This document shows, piece after piece, positions 1-5,370 of a DNA stretch of 5,370 nt. Origin of the DNA: an uncultured Chryseolinea sp. (GTDB lineage: Bacteria; Bacteroidota; Bacteroidia; Cytophagales; Cyclobacteriaceae). Each line of letters begins with the position of its first letter. Position 1 is the stretch's first letter. Made by a program: the position numbers and the translations under genes. Location of the stretch: the NCBI GenBank assembly GCA_946478915.1, contig CAMLER010000393.1:1-5370 (forward strand), in the 5' to 3' direction. The notes below the pieces were generated by a model, which worked only from the letters and a program-made list of their open reading frames with translations, made no database searches and was not told where the DNA came from.

Positions 1-995
1 TGATTGAGCTTGCTTAAAAATTCGAAAGTAGATTTCGCCTGTATTCTTTCGATGAAACCGGGCTCAGGGTTTTCAAGAAGATGTGTTACCTGGTCAAAGA
101 AGCTTTGAAATGGGTATTTGTGCTCCAACATCTCCGAAGCTATTTCTTCCATACCGGTCTCGGGTATGTGCTCTTCGCCTAACTCCGGAAGAACGTTTGA
201 AATATAATCGGCAAAAACCTTATTAGGAGAAATAATGAGTATATCTCGTGCCTTGACTGTTTCGCGAAATCGATACAACAGAAAGGCTATGCGGTGCAGC
301 GCAATAGAAGTCTTTCCGGAGCCAGCCACACCCTGAATAATCATAACGCGCGCCGTTTCATTCCGGATCACCGCATTCTGATCCCGCTGAATCGTAGCAA
401 CGATGTTCTTCATCCTTTCGTCTGATGACCTGCTAAGTTCCTCCTGCAGCACATCATCGAGAATACTGACCGAATTCTCGAGCATGAATTCCATCCTTCC
501 GTCCGCGATTCTGTATTGTCTCTTCAGAACAATTTCACCCTCTGCCGGTCCAGCAGGAGTTTCGTATGATGCCTTTCCCAATTCATAGTCATAAAACATT
601 GACGAGATCGGCGCCCGCCAATCATAGATCAGGTTAACTCGTTGTGATTGGTCAGCAAATGAATAAATTCCAATGTAAATGATAATTGTCTCCGGAGGTG
701 TGCCGGTGGTAAAGTCGATGCGACCAAAATATGGTGAATCAATTAGCTTTAGCAGCTTGCGTTTACGGGCGACAGCTGATTCGCCGGTAAATGCCATACG
801 GTTGATGGATTGTCCGGCGGAAACCATATCAGCTTCGTCCATGCCGGATTGATTCTCATAAATATATTCTTTGTTTTGTCTAAGCTCCGTTGAAAATTGC
901 TTCACGCTCTCATCCGCTTTGCGAATAGCAATCAAAAGTTTTTCCTTGACAACCTCCAGGTACTCCCTCTCGTCTTGTTCCGTTCTGTTCTTCAT
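1..995 (-). CDS. helD: HelD-family RNA polymerase-associated ATPase, N-terminal half (cut by window edge)
   Basis: HelD/COG3973 proteins are superfamily 1 ATPases, related to UvrD, that bind RNA polymerase and use ATP to strip it from nucleic acid and recycle it. The 331 visible residues begin with a charged helical segment (about residues 1-60) that fits the family's N-terminal coiled-coil arm. Next comes the family hallmark DWRAPISSMFYDYE starting at residue 125, then a Walker A loop GVAGSGKT at residues 222-229, followed by SIALHRIAFLLYR as in UvrD-like motor domains. Full-length members have roughly 700 or more residues, so the second motor half and the C-terminus lie beyond the left edge. 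The start is uncertain. ATG at 995 is used here, with a GGAG only 1 nt before it, too close for normal use. An in-frame ATG at 1025 would add 10 residues before a stop at 1041-1043. The cytochrome gene upstream runs in the same direction, but the gap of about 170 bp suggests a separate promoter. Family assignment is firm; activity is inferred. Confidence 0.9.
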   Translation of the reverse strand, partial: MKNRTEQDEREYLEVVKEKLLIAIRKADESVKQFSTELRQNKEYIYENQSGMDEADMVSAGQSINRMAFTGESAVARKRKLLKLIDSPYFGRIDFTTGTPPETIIIYIGIYSFADQSQRVNLIYDWRAPISSMFYDYELGKASYETPAGPAEGEIVLKRQYRIADGRMEFMLENSVSILDDVLQEELSRSSDERMKNIVATIQRDQNAVIRNETARVMIIQGVAGSGKTSIALHRIAFLLYRFRETVKARDILIISPNKVFADYISNVLPELGEEHIPETGMEEIASEMLEHKYPFQSFFDQVTHLLENPEPGFIERIQAKSTFEFLSKLN

Positions 996-1036
996 GCTCC
1001 AAAAATAAACGGCAAAGGTCGTCATTTTGGAAGAAC

Positions 1037-1053
1037 CACACTAATTCACACTA
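1037..1053. repeat. 7-bp direct repeat CACACTA with 10-bp period
   Basis: CACACTA occurs at 1037-1043 and again at 1047-1053, separated by ATT, so the copies sit one helical turn apart on the same DNA face. The pair lies just upstream of the possible helD starts (1025 or 995). The arrangement would suit a regulator binding side by side, but it is short and could be chance. The rest of the gap between helD and the cytochrome gene (996-1164) shows no convincing gene, promoter or terminator. Confidence 0.35.
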
Positions 1054-1164
1054 GATTGAATACCGCGTCAGGGATTATGGATGGTTACAAGAAAAAATGT
1101 TTTTACTGCAAAGAGACAATGACTAAGGCTTCTCCATAATCTGTTAGCTTTCTGAACACTCCCA

Positions 1165-2043
1165 TTACTTCAGTGATTGCAAGTACAAGTGCAATGCAGT
1201 CAGCTCGTCCTCAGTATATGATTTTGTGATCGTCCAGGGCATCTCACTAGGATTCAACGTTTTTCCTTCTGGAGTTTTTCCGGTATGCAATGCGGTAATA
1301 AATTCTTGATGCGACCATTTGCCAGGGTTTCCTGTTGATGTGATATCTGAAACATATTTTCCTCCTGGAACCGGCGATTCACCACCTTTGAAGTTGGCCC
1401 CATGACAATTCTGACAAATTGTGGACAAGTACTCGCCGTACGCAACGGAAACCTCGCGTTTAATATCCTTTGTTAATTCCCTATTGTGATCGGTAAACTC
1501 CGCTGGCAACAACGGAATAAGACCAAACTCACTCAAAATGTATCCCAATGGACCGAGGCTAAACTTACCTGGATCGCGGTCGACTGGTGGGAGTTGTGTA
1601 CAATAGGCAATAATCGCAGCCATATCGGACTCAGTTAACAAACTTAATTCATGCGACGGCATCAGATACAAAGGTTTACCTTCCGTGTTCAGACCGTGCT
1701 TCATTGCGCGCACCCAGTCGGACACCGAAAAATTGTCAGGTAGTCCTCCTTTTCCTTTCGTAATATTTTTTGAAACCAGTTTGCCGATCAACGCGTCGTC
1801 GTTCAGTGTTGCTCCGCTGAGATCTTTGCCGTGGCATTCTGTGCAAGCACGCGTATTGACCAGCCGTTGACCCAAGGCAAGTGTCGCAGAATCATATTTG
1901 ATTTCAATATCCTTCACCACTACATCGTACGACTTGTCCGCCCTTCGGTTAATGTCGAAATAGGTATAACCAAAAAACGAGATGAGAATGCTCATCAAAA
2001 CTCCGAGAACAATTCCGATAACTTTAAAGATCCTTTTTACCAT
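1165..2043 (-). CDS. Membrane-anchored diheme c-type cytochrome
   Basis: This is an electron carrier of the inner membrane facing the periplasm, 292 residues long. Residues 5-27 form one hydrophobic segment, an uncleaved signal anchor. Two class I cytochrome c domains follow. The first has CTECH (C67, C70, H71) with likely distal ligand M128 in YLMPSHE. The second has CQNCH (C210, C213, H214) with likely distal ligand M268 in SEMPW. The first domain also carries a SKNIT segment and the spacing seen in cytochrome subunits of membrane alcohol and gluconate dehydrogenases, so it may accept electrons from a periplasmic dehydrogenase and pass them to a terminal oxidase. No such dehydrogenase is next to it, so the partner is unknown. 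There is no Shine-Dalgarno before ATG 2043. The stop of the outer-membrane protein relic lies 33 bp upstream on the same strand, which is operon-like spacing. The diheme cytochrome call is firm; the electron partner is not known. Confidence 0.92.
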   Translation of the reverse strand: MVKRIFKVIGIVLGVLMSILISFFGYTYFDINRRADKSYDVVVKDIEIKYDSATLALGQRLVNTRACTECHGKDLSGATLNDDALIGKLVSKNITKGKGGLPDNFSVSDWVRAMKHGLNTEGKPLYLMPSHELSLLTESDMAAIIAYCTQLPPVDRDPGKFSLGPLGYILSEFGLIPLLPAEFTDHNRELTKDIKREVSVAYGEYLSTICQNCHGANFKGGESPVPGGKYVSDITSTGNPGKWSHQEFITALHTGKTPEGKTLNPSEMPWTITKSYTEDELTALHLYLQSLK

Positions 2044-2076
2044 AGTGTTTGATTCAATGAATGTTTAATGATTTTT

Positions 2077-2301
2077 TCATAACCGATAGGTCATTTGAAG
2101 GGAGACTCCCCTCTTCAGACCCATTTCAGCATATTGACTTCGGCTAATGTTTTAGGCGTTATACGCCACCCAAAGGGCATTGGATCTACGGGAAAGGAAT
2201 TCTCATCTCCGCGAAAAGAACTATCATAACGTAACCAATTCGGCTCTCTTTCCCCAAATTTCACCGGATTCGTAACCAAAATCATATGGATGCGTATCAG
2301 G
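2077..2301 (-). pseudogene. Frame-shifted C-terminal relic of a probable outer-membrane beta-barrel protein
   Basis: Three readable pieces lie in order on the minus strand. Piece A (2301-2227) contains HPYDFGYESGEIW. Piece B, in another frame (about 2250-2154), contains EPNWLRYDSSF and PMPFGWRITPK. Piece C (2151-2077), back in the frame of A, contains SRSQYAEMGLKRGVSLQMTY and ends at TGA 2077-2079. Piece C closes with alternating hydrophobic residues (V, L, M, Y, L), as in the last strand of an outer-membrane barrel or TonB-dependent receptor. Removing one G from the GGGG run at 2252-2255 and adding one A to the AAAA run at 2150-2153 would join everything into about 75 codons. Upstream the frame hits two consecutive stops (2302-2307), where the AraC gene begins, so the body of the gene is gone. 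The strict family is not identifiable. Piece A could be chance; B plus C is more convincing. Two sequencing errors in homopolymers could explain the shifts but not the missing body. Confidence 0.55.
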
Positions 2302-3290
2302 TCATTAATCCGCTTCAAATGAAAGGTTCAACCGTAGCTGACTTCCACCAACGATTTGTCATCGATGAAGTACCGGTTCTCTATGGCGATAGTCCTACGC
2401 GATGCTCAATGCACGCGATATCCGACCTGGGGAGTATCAAAGCCGATCAACTCTACGGACGCAATTTTTCTGTCAGTCGGGTCGACCTTCAACTCAAACA
2501 AAACGTCATTATTGAGGTAGATGAAAATCTTACCGATAAGGTAGCCTTTTACATGCTTGACCGTGGTCGCGGTGGCATGCCACTATTTGGCGATAGTCGA
2601 TTTTCAAATTCCGGATATATCAGTGGAGGCGAATGTTACCTTGCTTTTAATCCATCGTTGAAAGAGATCCATCAGTTTGACGCGCAGGTATCTAAACCGT
2701 TGTATCTGGAAGTAGCAGCGGACTATTTTACATCCCTACTAGATAGCAGCGAGAGATTTTTAGATTCGCTGCGGCAAAAGGTCATGAACCGCGAATTTTT
2801 CGGTATAAAGACGCGGCTGACTTCGACGCATTGTCGAGTAATCGATATGATGTACGAATGCCCGTTTCATGGCGCCCTCGGAAACCTTAGTCTTGAGGGA
2901 AGTCTGCAACAATTCGTTGCCCTGCAACTCGCTCCGTTTGCACAACCGGAAACCATTAGAAATACAATGAACAACAGAGATCGCGAGATTATTTTTGCTG
3001 TGAGAGACTACCTGAGAACCGCGTTCCTTGAAAATCACACAATCCTCAAATTGTCAAAGCATTTTGGGATTAATCAAAATAAACTTAAGAAGCTATTCAG
3101 GGAAAGTTTTGGTGTGCCTGTTATCGAGTATTTGTATAATTTGAAAATGGAGCACGCCCACACCCTTCTATTTGATGACAACCGACAGGTTAGCGAAGTC
3201 TCAGCAATTGTTGGTTACAAGAATGCAAATCATTTTGCAACAGCCTTCAAAAGAAAGTTTGGGAAAAATCCGTCTAAAGTAAATCAATAA
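2286..3290 (+). CDS. AraC-family transcriptional regulator
   Basis: This is a DNA-binding regulator of 334 residues, within the usual AraC range. The C-terminal domain (about residues 232-334) has the two helix-turn-helix units of the family: the first around residues 253-275 (LSKHFGINQNKLKKLFRES), the second around 302-326, with the conserved signature VGYKNANHFATAFKRKFG before the end. The N-terminal 220 or so residues would be the sensing or dimerisation part; no ligand can be named. The overall plan resembles the PchR-like AraC proteins common in Bacteroidetes. The start is uncertain: ATG 2286 gives MDAYQV, and a second ATG at 2319 would remove 11 residues that overlap antisense sequence of the neighbouring relic. 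Neither has a Shine-Dalgarno. The gene is divergent from the diheme cytochrome, which is its likeliest nearby target. Its last 7 bases overlap the end of guaD on the other strand. Confidence 0.93.
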   Translation: MDAYQVINPLQMKGSTVADFHQRFVIDEVPVLYGDSPTRCSMHAISDLGSIKADQLYGRNFSVSRVDLQLKQNVIIEVDENLTDKVAFYMLDRGRGGMPLFGDSRFSNSGYISGGECYLAFNPSLKEIHQFDAQVSKPLYLEVAADYFTSLLDSSERFLDSLRQKVMNREFFGIKTRLTSTHCRVIDMMYECPFHGALGNLSLEGSLQQFVALQLAPFAQPETIRNTMNNRDREIIFAVRDYLRTAFLENHTILKLSKHFGINQNKLKKLFRESFGVPVIEYLYNLKMEHAHTLLFDDNRQVSEVSAIVGYKNANHFATAFKRKFGKNPSKVNQ

Positions 3291-3763
3291 TGAACTTTGT
3301 TGGATTTTTGTTGCCAGGAATGAAAGACCTCCATCCCTAGTTCCTGTCCGCATTGATGAATTGGAATTTTCCTTTCATCGTTCGGCAATGCAATTTCATT
3401 GTAGATAAAATCGTCATCAAATCCGATGGCCCCAGCATCGTTTCGCGTGCACGCGTAAACGACCCGGTCGGGCCGTGCCCAGTAAATGGCGCCAAGACAC
3501 ATTGGACATGGCTCGCACGAAGTATAAATTGTACAACCCTCAAGTTGGTGCGATTGCAAATTCTGGCATGCATTCCTGATTGCAACGACTTCGGCATGCG
3601 CTGTCGGGTCATGTGCAGAGATCACCTCATTGCACCCTTTTCCAATGATTGCTCCATTTTTCTCGATCACGCAGCCGAAAGGACCGCCTTTGTTTTCCGA
3701 GATGCCCTTCAACGCGACGGCAACAGCTTCCCTCATGAATTTAAGATCAATTTCTTTTGTCAT
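3284..3763 (-). CDS. guaD: Guanine deaminase
   Basis: This cytoplasmic zinc enzyme converts guanine to xanthine and ammonia (EC 3.5.4.3) in purine salvage and breakdown. The 159-residue protein closely follows the small Bacillus subtilis GuaD type of the cytidine deaminase fold. It has the zinc motif DPTAHAE (H56 as ligand, E58 as proton shuttle) and TSCEPCPMC, with C86 and C89 as the other zinc ligands. N45 corresponds to the base-binding asparagine. The GuaD-specific segments GAIYWARP (91-98) and FDDDFIY (115-121), and the aromatic C-terminal end (W150, Y159), separate it from tRNA adenosine deaminase TadA. The start at 3763 gives the family's normal N-terminus. It lies 68 bp downstream of the phosphotriesterase-like gene in the same direction and may share its transcript. 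The stop TGA (3284-3286) lies inside the end of the convergent AraC gene. Confidence 0.95.
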   Translation of the reverse strand: MTKEIDLKFMREAVAVALKGISENKGGPFGCVIEKNGAIIGKGCNEVISAHDPTAHAEVVAIRNACQNLQSHQLEGCTIYTSCEPCPMCLGAIYWARPDRVVYACTRNDAGAIGFDDDFIYNEIALPNDERKIPIHQCGQELGMEVFHSWQQKSNKVHY

Positions 3764-3831
3764 AGCAGACCAATTGTTTTATCAATAAACCGCCAAGTTG
3801 GAATCTTTTCTTTACGGCTTACAAGATAAAC

Positions 3832-4860
3832 TTAAGTCAATTTTCTAATCCAAATTGCAAATGCTTTTGCAGGGTTCGCTATAAATATCTTATCAATCTC
3901 TTCTTTTGTAAATCCGGCGTCTTTTAGGGCTGGTATAAAATCAGTAAAGATATCGGTATAGGCATTGAATTTTCCACCACCGGGATCACCAACATTATAC
4001 CACCCGGAATCCTGCGAAGCGAGAACAAAATCCAGTAGCCCCTCTTTTTTCATTATCTTGAAGATCTTGACATTTTCCTCAGTGGATTCTTTCCTGATAC
4101 CATCAAATGACACCCAACTACCCCGTTGTGCAGCGCGTATGTGGATGGCATTGTCTTTTTCATTTTGAGCATGGATCCAAATCCGTGCTGCGGGCGAAAC
4201 TTTTCGCGACGCCAGAATCTCCAATTGCTCCTCTGCAGCCGCACCATCACCGGTATGTACTCCAATAGGCAAGCCTGTTGCAAGATGTGTCAGCGCTGCA
4301 GCATCTATAAGTTTTCGCTGCACACCTGATAGCGGCCCCTTATCAACTCCTGTTTTTATAAAACCAGGCTTAATTCCGGTGCCATCAATTCCTTCATTCC
4401 ATTCTTTTATCCATCGCGCTGATAATTGTTCGGCGCTCTCTGTATATGCATGCTTGGGTACATATTTTTCCATAGCGGCACCATAGTACCCGGTCGGTGT
4501 CAGAATTTGCAGACCCGTTTTTTGCGAGAGCTCTTTGAGTAACACCACATCCCTTCCAATATAAGGCGGCGTGCAATCGATAAAAGTATGGCAACCCTTA
4601 TTTTTCACATCCATCAAGAAAGGTAAAGCAGTTTTAACGACTTCGTCCGGAGCATATCGGTCACTGCTCATTTTGTCCGCACCAATGAAGTCGACCAGAA
4701 TATGCTCATGCGTCAAGGTAAATTTCAACTGCGATGGATTAATGGGTCCTGCCACCGTCATTACAATCTCTTTCTGAAGACTTTGCACCTGATAAGGAAA
4801 TCCCATAGCGGCGACGAGCGCTCCAGCCTGTTGAAAGAAAGTCCGTCTGCTTACCATCAT
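3832..4860 (-). CDS. Tat-exported phosphotriesterase-family metal-dependent hydrolase
   Basis: This is a TIM-barrel hydrolase with a two-metal centre, 342 residues. The family includes bacterial phosphotriesterases, lactonases and PHP proteins; the natural substrate here is unknown. All expected metal ligands are present: H51 and H53 (LTHEHILVDF), the bridging lysine K169 (GFIKTG, expected to be carboxylated), H202 (GVHTGDG), H230 (WIHAQNE) and D284 (SQDSGW). The C-terminal IFIANPAKAF matches the family's end. The N-terminus has a twin-arginine signal, SRRTFFQQAGALVAAMG (residues 4-20), so the folded metal enzyme should be exported to the periplasm; the cleavage site is not clear. Two tandem ATG codons (4860 and 4857) precede it, and which is used does not matter to function. 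Upstream is a 145-bp gap to the divergent alkylation repair gene; downstream is guaD. Catalytic competence looks likely; calling it a true phosphotriesterase would be over-reading. Confidence 0.92.
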   Translation of the reverse strand: MMVSRRTFFQQAGALVAAMGFPYQVQSLQKEIVMTVAGPINPSQLKFTLTHEHILVDFIGADKMSSDRYAPDEVVKTALPFLMDVKNKGCHTFIDCTPPYIGRDVVLLKELSQKTGLQILTPTGYYGAAMEKYVPKHAYTESAEQLSARWIKEWNEGIDGTGIKPGFIKTGVDKGPLSGVQRKLIDAAALTHLATGLPIGVHTGDGAAAEEQLEILASRKVSPAARIWIHAQNEKDNAIHIRAAQRGSWVSFDGIRKESTEENVKIFKIMKKEGLLDFVLASQDSGWYNVGDPGGGKFNAYTDIFTDFIPALKDAGFTKEEIDKIFIANPAKAFAIWIRKLT

Positions 4861-4979
4861 TGTAAATATTTGATTGAATTTAGGTCCTTTTGCCGGAAGG
4901 TCAAATACATGCAGCCTCGCGTCGCAAATTACCCCTGAGTTTGACGTTTTTACACAACAACAAGAACAAAAATATAGAG

Positions 4980-4987
4980 TAGGTTTG
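4980..4987 (+). promoter_or_regulatory. Bacteroidetes-type -7 promoter element (TAGGTTTG)
   Basis: TAGGTTTG matches the Bacteroidetes primary sigma -7 consensus TAnnTTTG exactly and lies 18 bp before the ATG of the alkylation repair gene. No clear -33 TTTG is found at the usual distance upstream; that stretch is a CAA-rich run. If used, transcription would begin only about a dozen bases before the start codon. The call is tentative. Confidence 0.4.
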
Positions 4988-5005
4988 TATACTCTGTTGC
5001 TGCCA

Positions 5006-5370
5006 ATGAAACCAAAACCAAAAAAAAGTAAACCAACTATTGATTCAAATAAGCCAGGAGCAAATATTCCAACAACCGAACTGACCGCGAAGAATTTTAT
5101 TCAAAAGCTAAAAGCACACCAATCGGCGGACGAGCTTGCAAAGATTCAGCGCTATATCAAGTCCGGCGACGGCGAATATGGTGAAGGCGATATGTTTCTG
5201 GGCGTTCGCATGGGAACCCTCTTCAAGATCTCCGAAGAATTCATCGGAATGAAGCCGGAAGAAATTGAAAAACTTTTGGAGAATCCCATTCACGAGATCC
5301 GGGCAGGCGGCGTGAGCATAATGAATAAACAAGGCAGAAGCAAAATAACTACGGACGAGCGCAGAAAGGA
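5006..5370 (+). CDS. DNA alkylation repair protein, AlkD/COG4912 type, N-terminal part (cut by window edge)
   Basis: AlkD-type proteins are HEAT-repeat DNA glycosylases that remove bulky or positively charged alkylated bases such as 3-methyladenine and 7-methylguanine. The visible 121 residues contain the family's N-terminal hallmark: YIKSGDGEYGEGDMFLGVR at residues 50-68, followed by a helix pair ending in the conserved LLENPIHEIRAGG at 90-102. The catalytic and DNA-binding helices lie beyond the right edge, so activity cannot be judged. Residues 1-20 form a lysine- and proline-rich tail (MKPKPKKSKP first) ahead of the conserved domain, which begins near residue 27. The ATG at 5006 is the first in frame and lacks a Shine-Dalgarno. 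The gene is divergent from the phosphotriesterase-like gene; a shared function is not indicated. Confidence 0.85.
   Translation, partial: MKPKPKKSKPTIDSNKPGANIPTTELTAKNFIQKLKAHQSADELAKIQRYIKSGDGEYGEGDMFLGVRMGTLFKISEEFIGMKPEEIEKLLENPIHEIRAGGVSIMNKQGRSKITTDERRK

Noticed and set aside
1092..1104. A-run/T-run hairpin as a terminator after the cytochrome gene
   Set aside because: The stem is only A-T pairs with almost no loop and no GC core, so it would be too weak.
897..1139. 80-residue plus-strand reading frame with a C-terminal CxxC pair
   Set aside because: More than a third lies antisense to the HelD N-terminus, it has no recognisable domain, and its cysteine pair alone is not evidence of a gene.
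2115..2318. 67-residue minus-strand reading frame as an intact small gene
   Set aside because: Its last residues go off the barrel-like sequence, which continues in another frame to 2077; it is better explained as the middle piece of the outer-membrane protein relic.
3773..3786. ATTG/CAAT inverted repeat between the hydrolase and guaD
   Set aside because: A four-base A/T-rich stem is expected by chance and has no associated T-run or known operator pattern.
3353..3829. 158-residue plus-strand reading frame
   Set aside because: It is entirely antisense to guaD and the gap beyond it; guaD has a complete, well-conserved active site, while this frame shows no domain.
4902..4909. Minus-strand TGTATTTG as a -7 promoter element for the phosphotriesterase-like gene
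   Set aside because: It departs from TAnnTTTG at the second base, and the nearest upstream TTTG is only 15 bp away rather than about 19-21.

Overview
The window looks like chromosomal DNA of a free-living member of the Bacteroidetes (Cytophaga/Chitinophaga-like). The grounds are moderate base composition, almost no Shine-Dalgarno sequences before the starts, a perfect match to the Bacteroidetes -7 element (TAnnTTTG) before one gene, and a gene mix (membrane-anchored diheme cytochrome c, AraC regulator, outer-membrane barrel relic) common in that phylum. This assignment is an inference. No RNA genes, insertion sequences, CRISPR arrays or phage genes were seen.

Layout, left to right. (1) 1-995, minus strand: the N-terminal half of a HelD-family (COG3973) superfamily 1 ATPase that acts on RNA polymerase; it runs off the left edge. 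(2) 1165-2043, minus: a membrane-anchored diheme c-type cytochrome. (3) About 2077-2301, minus: a decayed C-terminal stub of what appears to be an outer-membrane beta-barrel protein, ending 33 bp before the cytochrome start. It is readable only by joining two frames. (4) 2286-3290, plus: an AraC-family regulator. (5) 3284-3763, minus: guanine deaminase (guaD), overlapping the regulator tail-to-tail by 7 bp. (6) 3832-4860, minus: a Tat-exported phosphotriesterase-family metal hydrolase. (7) 5006-5370, plus: the N-terminus of an AlkD/COG4912 DNA alkylation repair protein, divergent from the hydrolase and cut by the right edge.

How the genes may work together. The hydrolase and guaD lie in the same direction 68 bp apart and may share a transcript: a periplasmic hydrolase and a cytoplasmic purine-salvage enzyme. 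The cytochrome probably once followed an outer-membrane protein gene in an operon, which was truncated where the AraC gene now begins. The AraC protein is divergent from the cytochrome and is the obvious candidate to control it. HelD and AlkD are housekeeping or stress functions (transcription recycling, alkylation repair) without a visible link to the rest.

I see no convincing new multi-gene system. The most unusual item is the frame-shifted outer-membrane protein relic between the cytochrome and the AraC gene. No gene-free stretch exceeds 300 bases; the largest (2044-2285) holds the relic, and 996-1164 holds only a short direct repeat.
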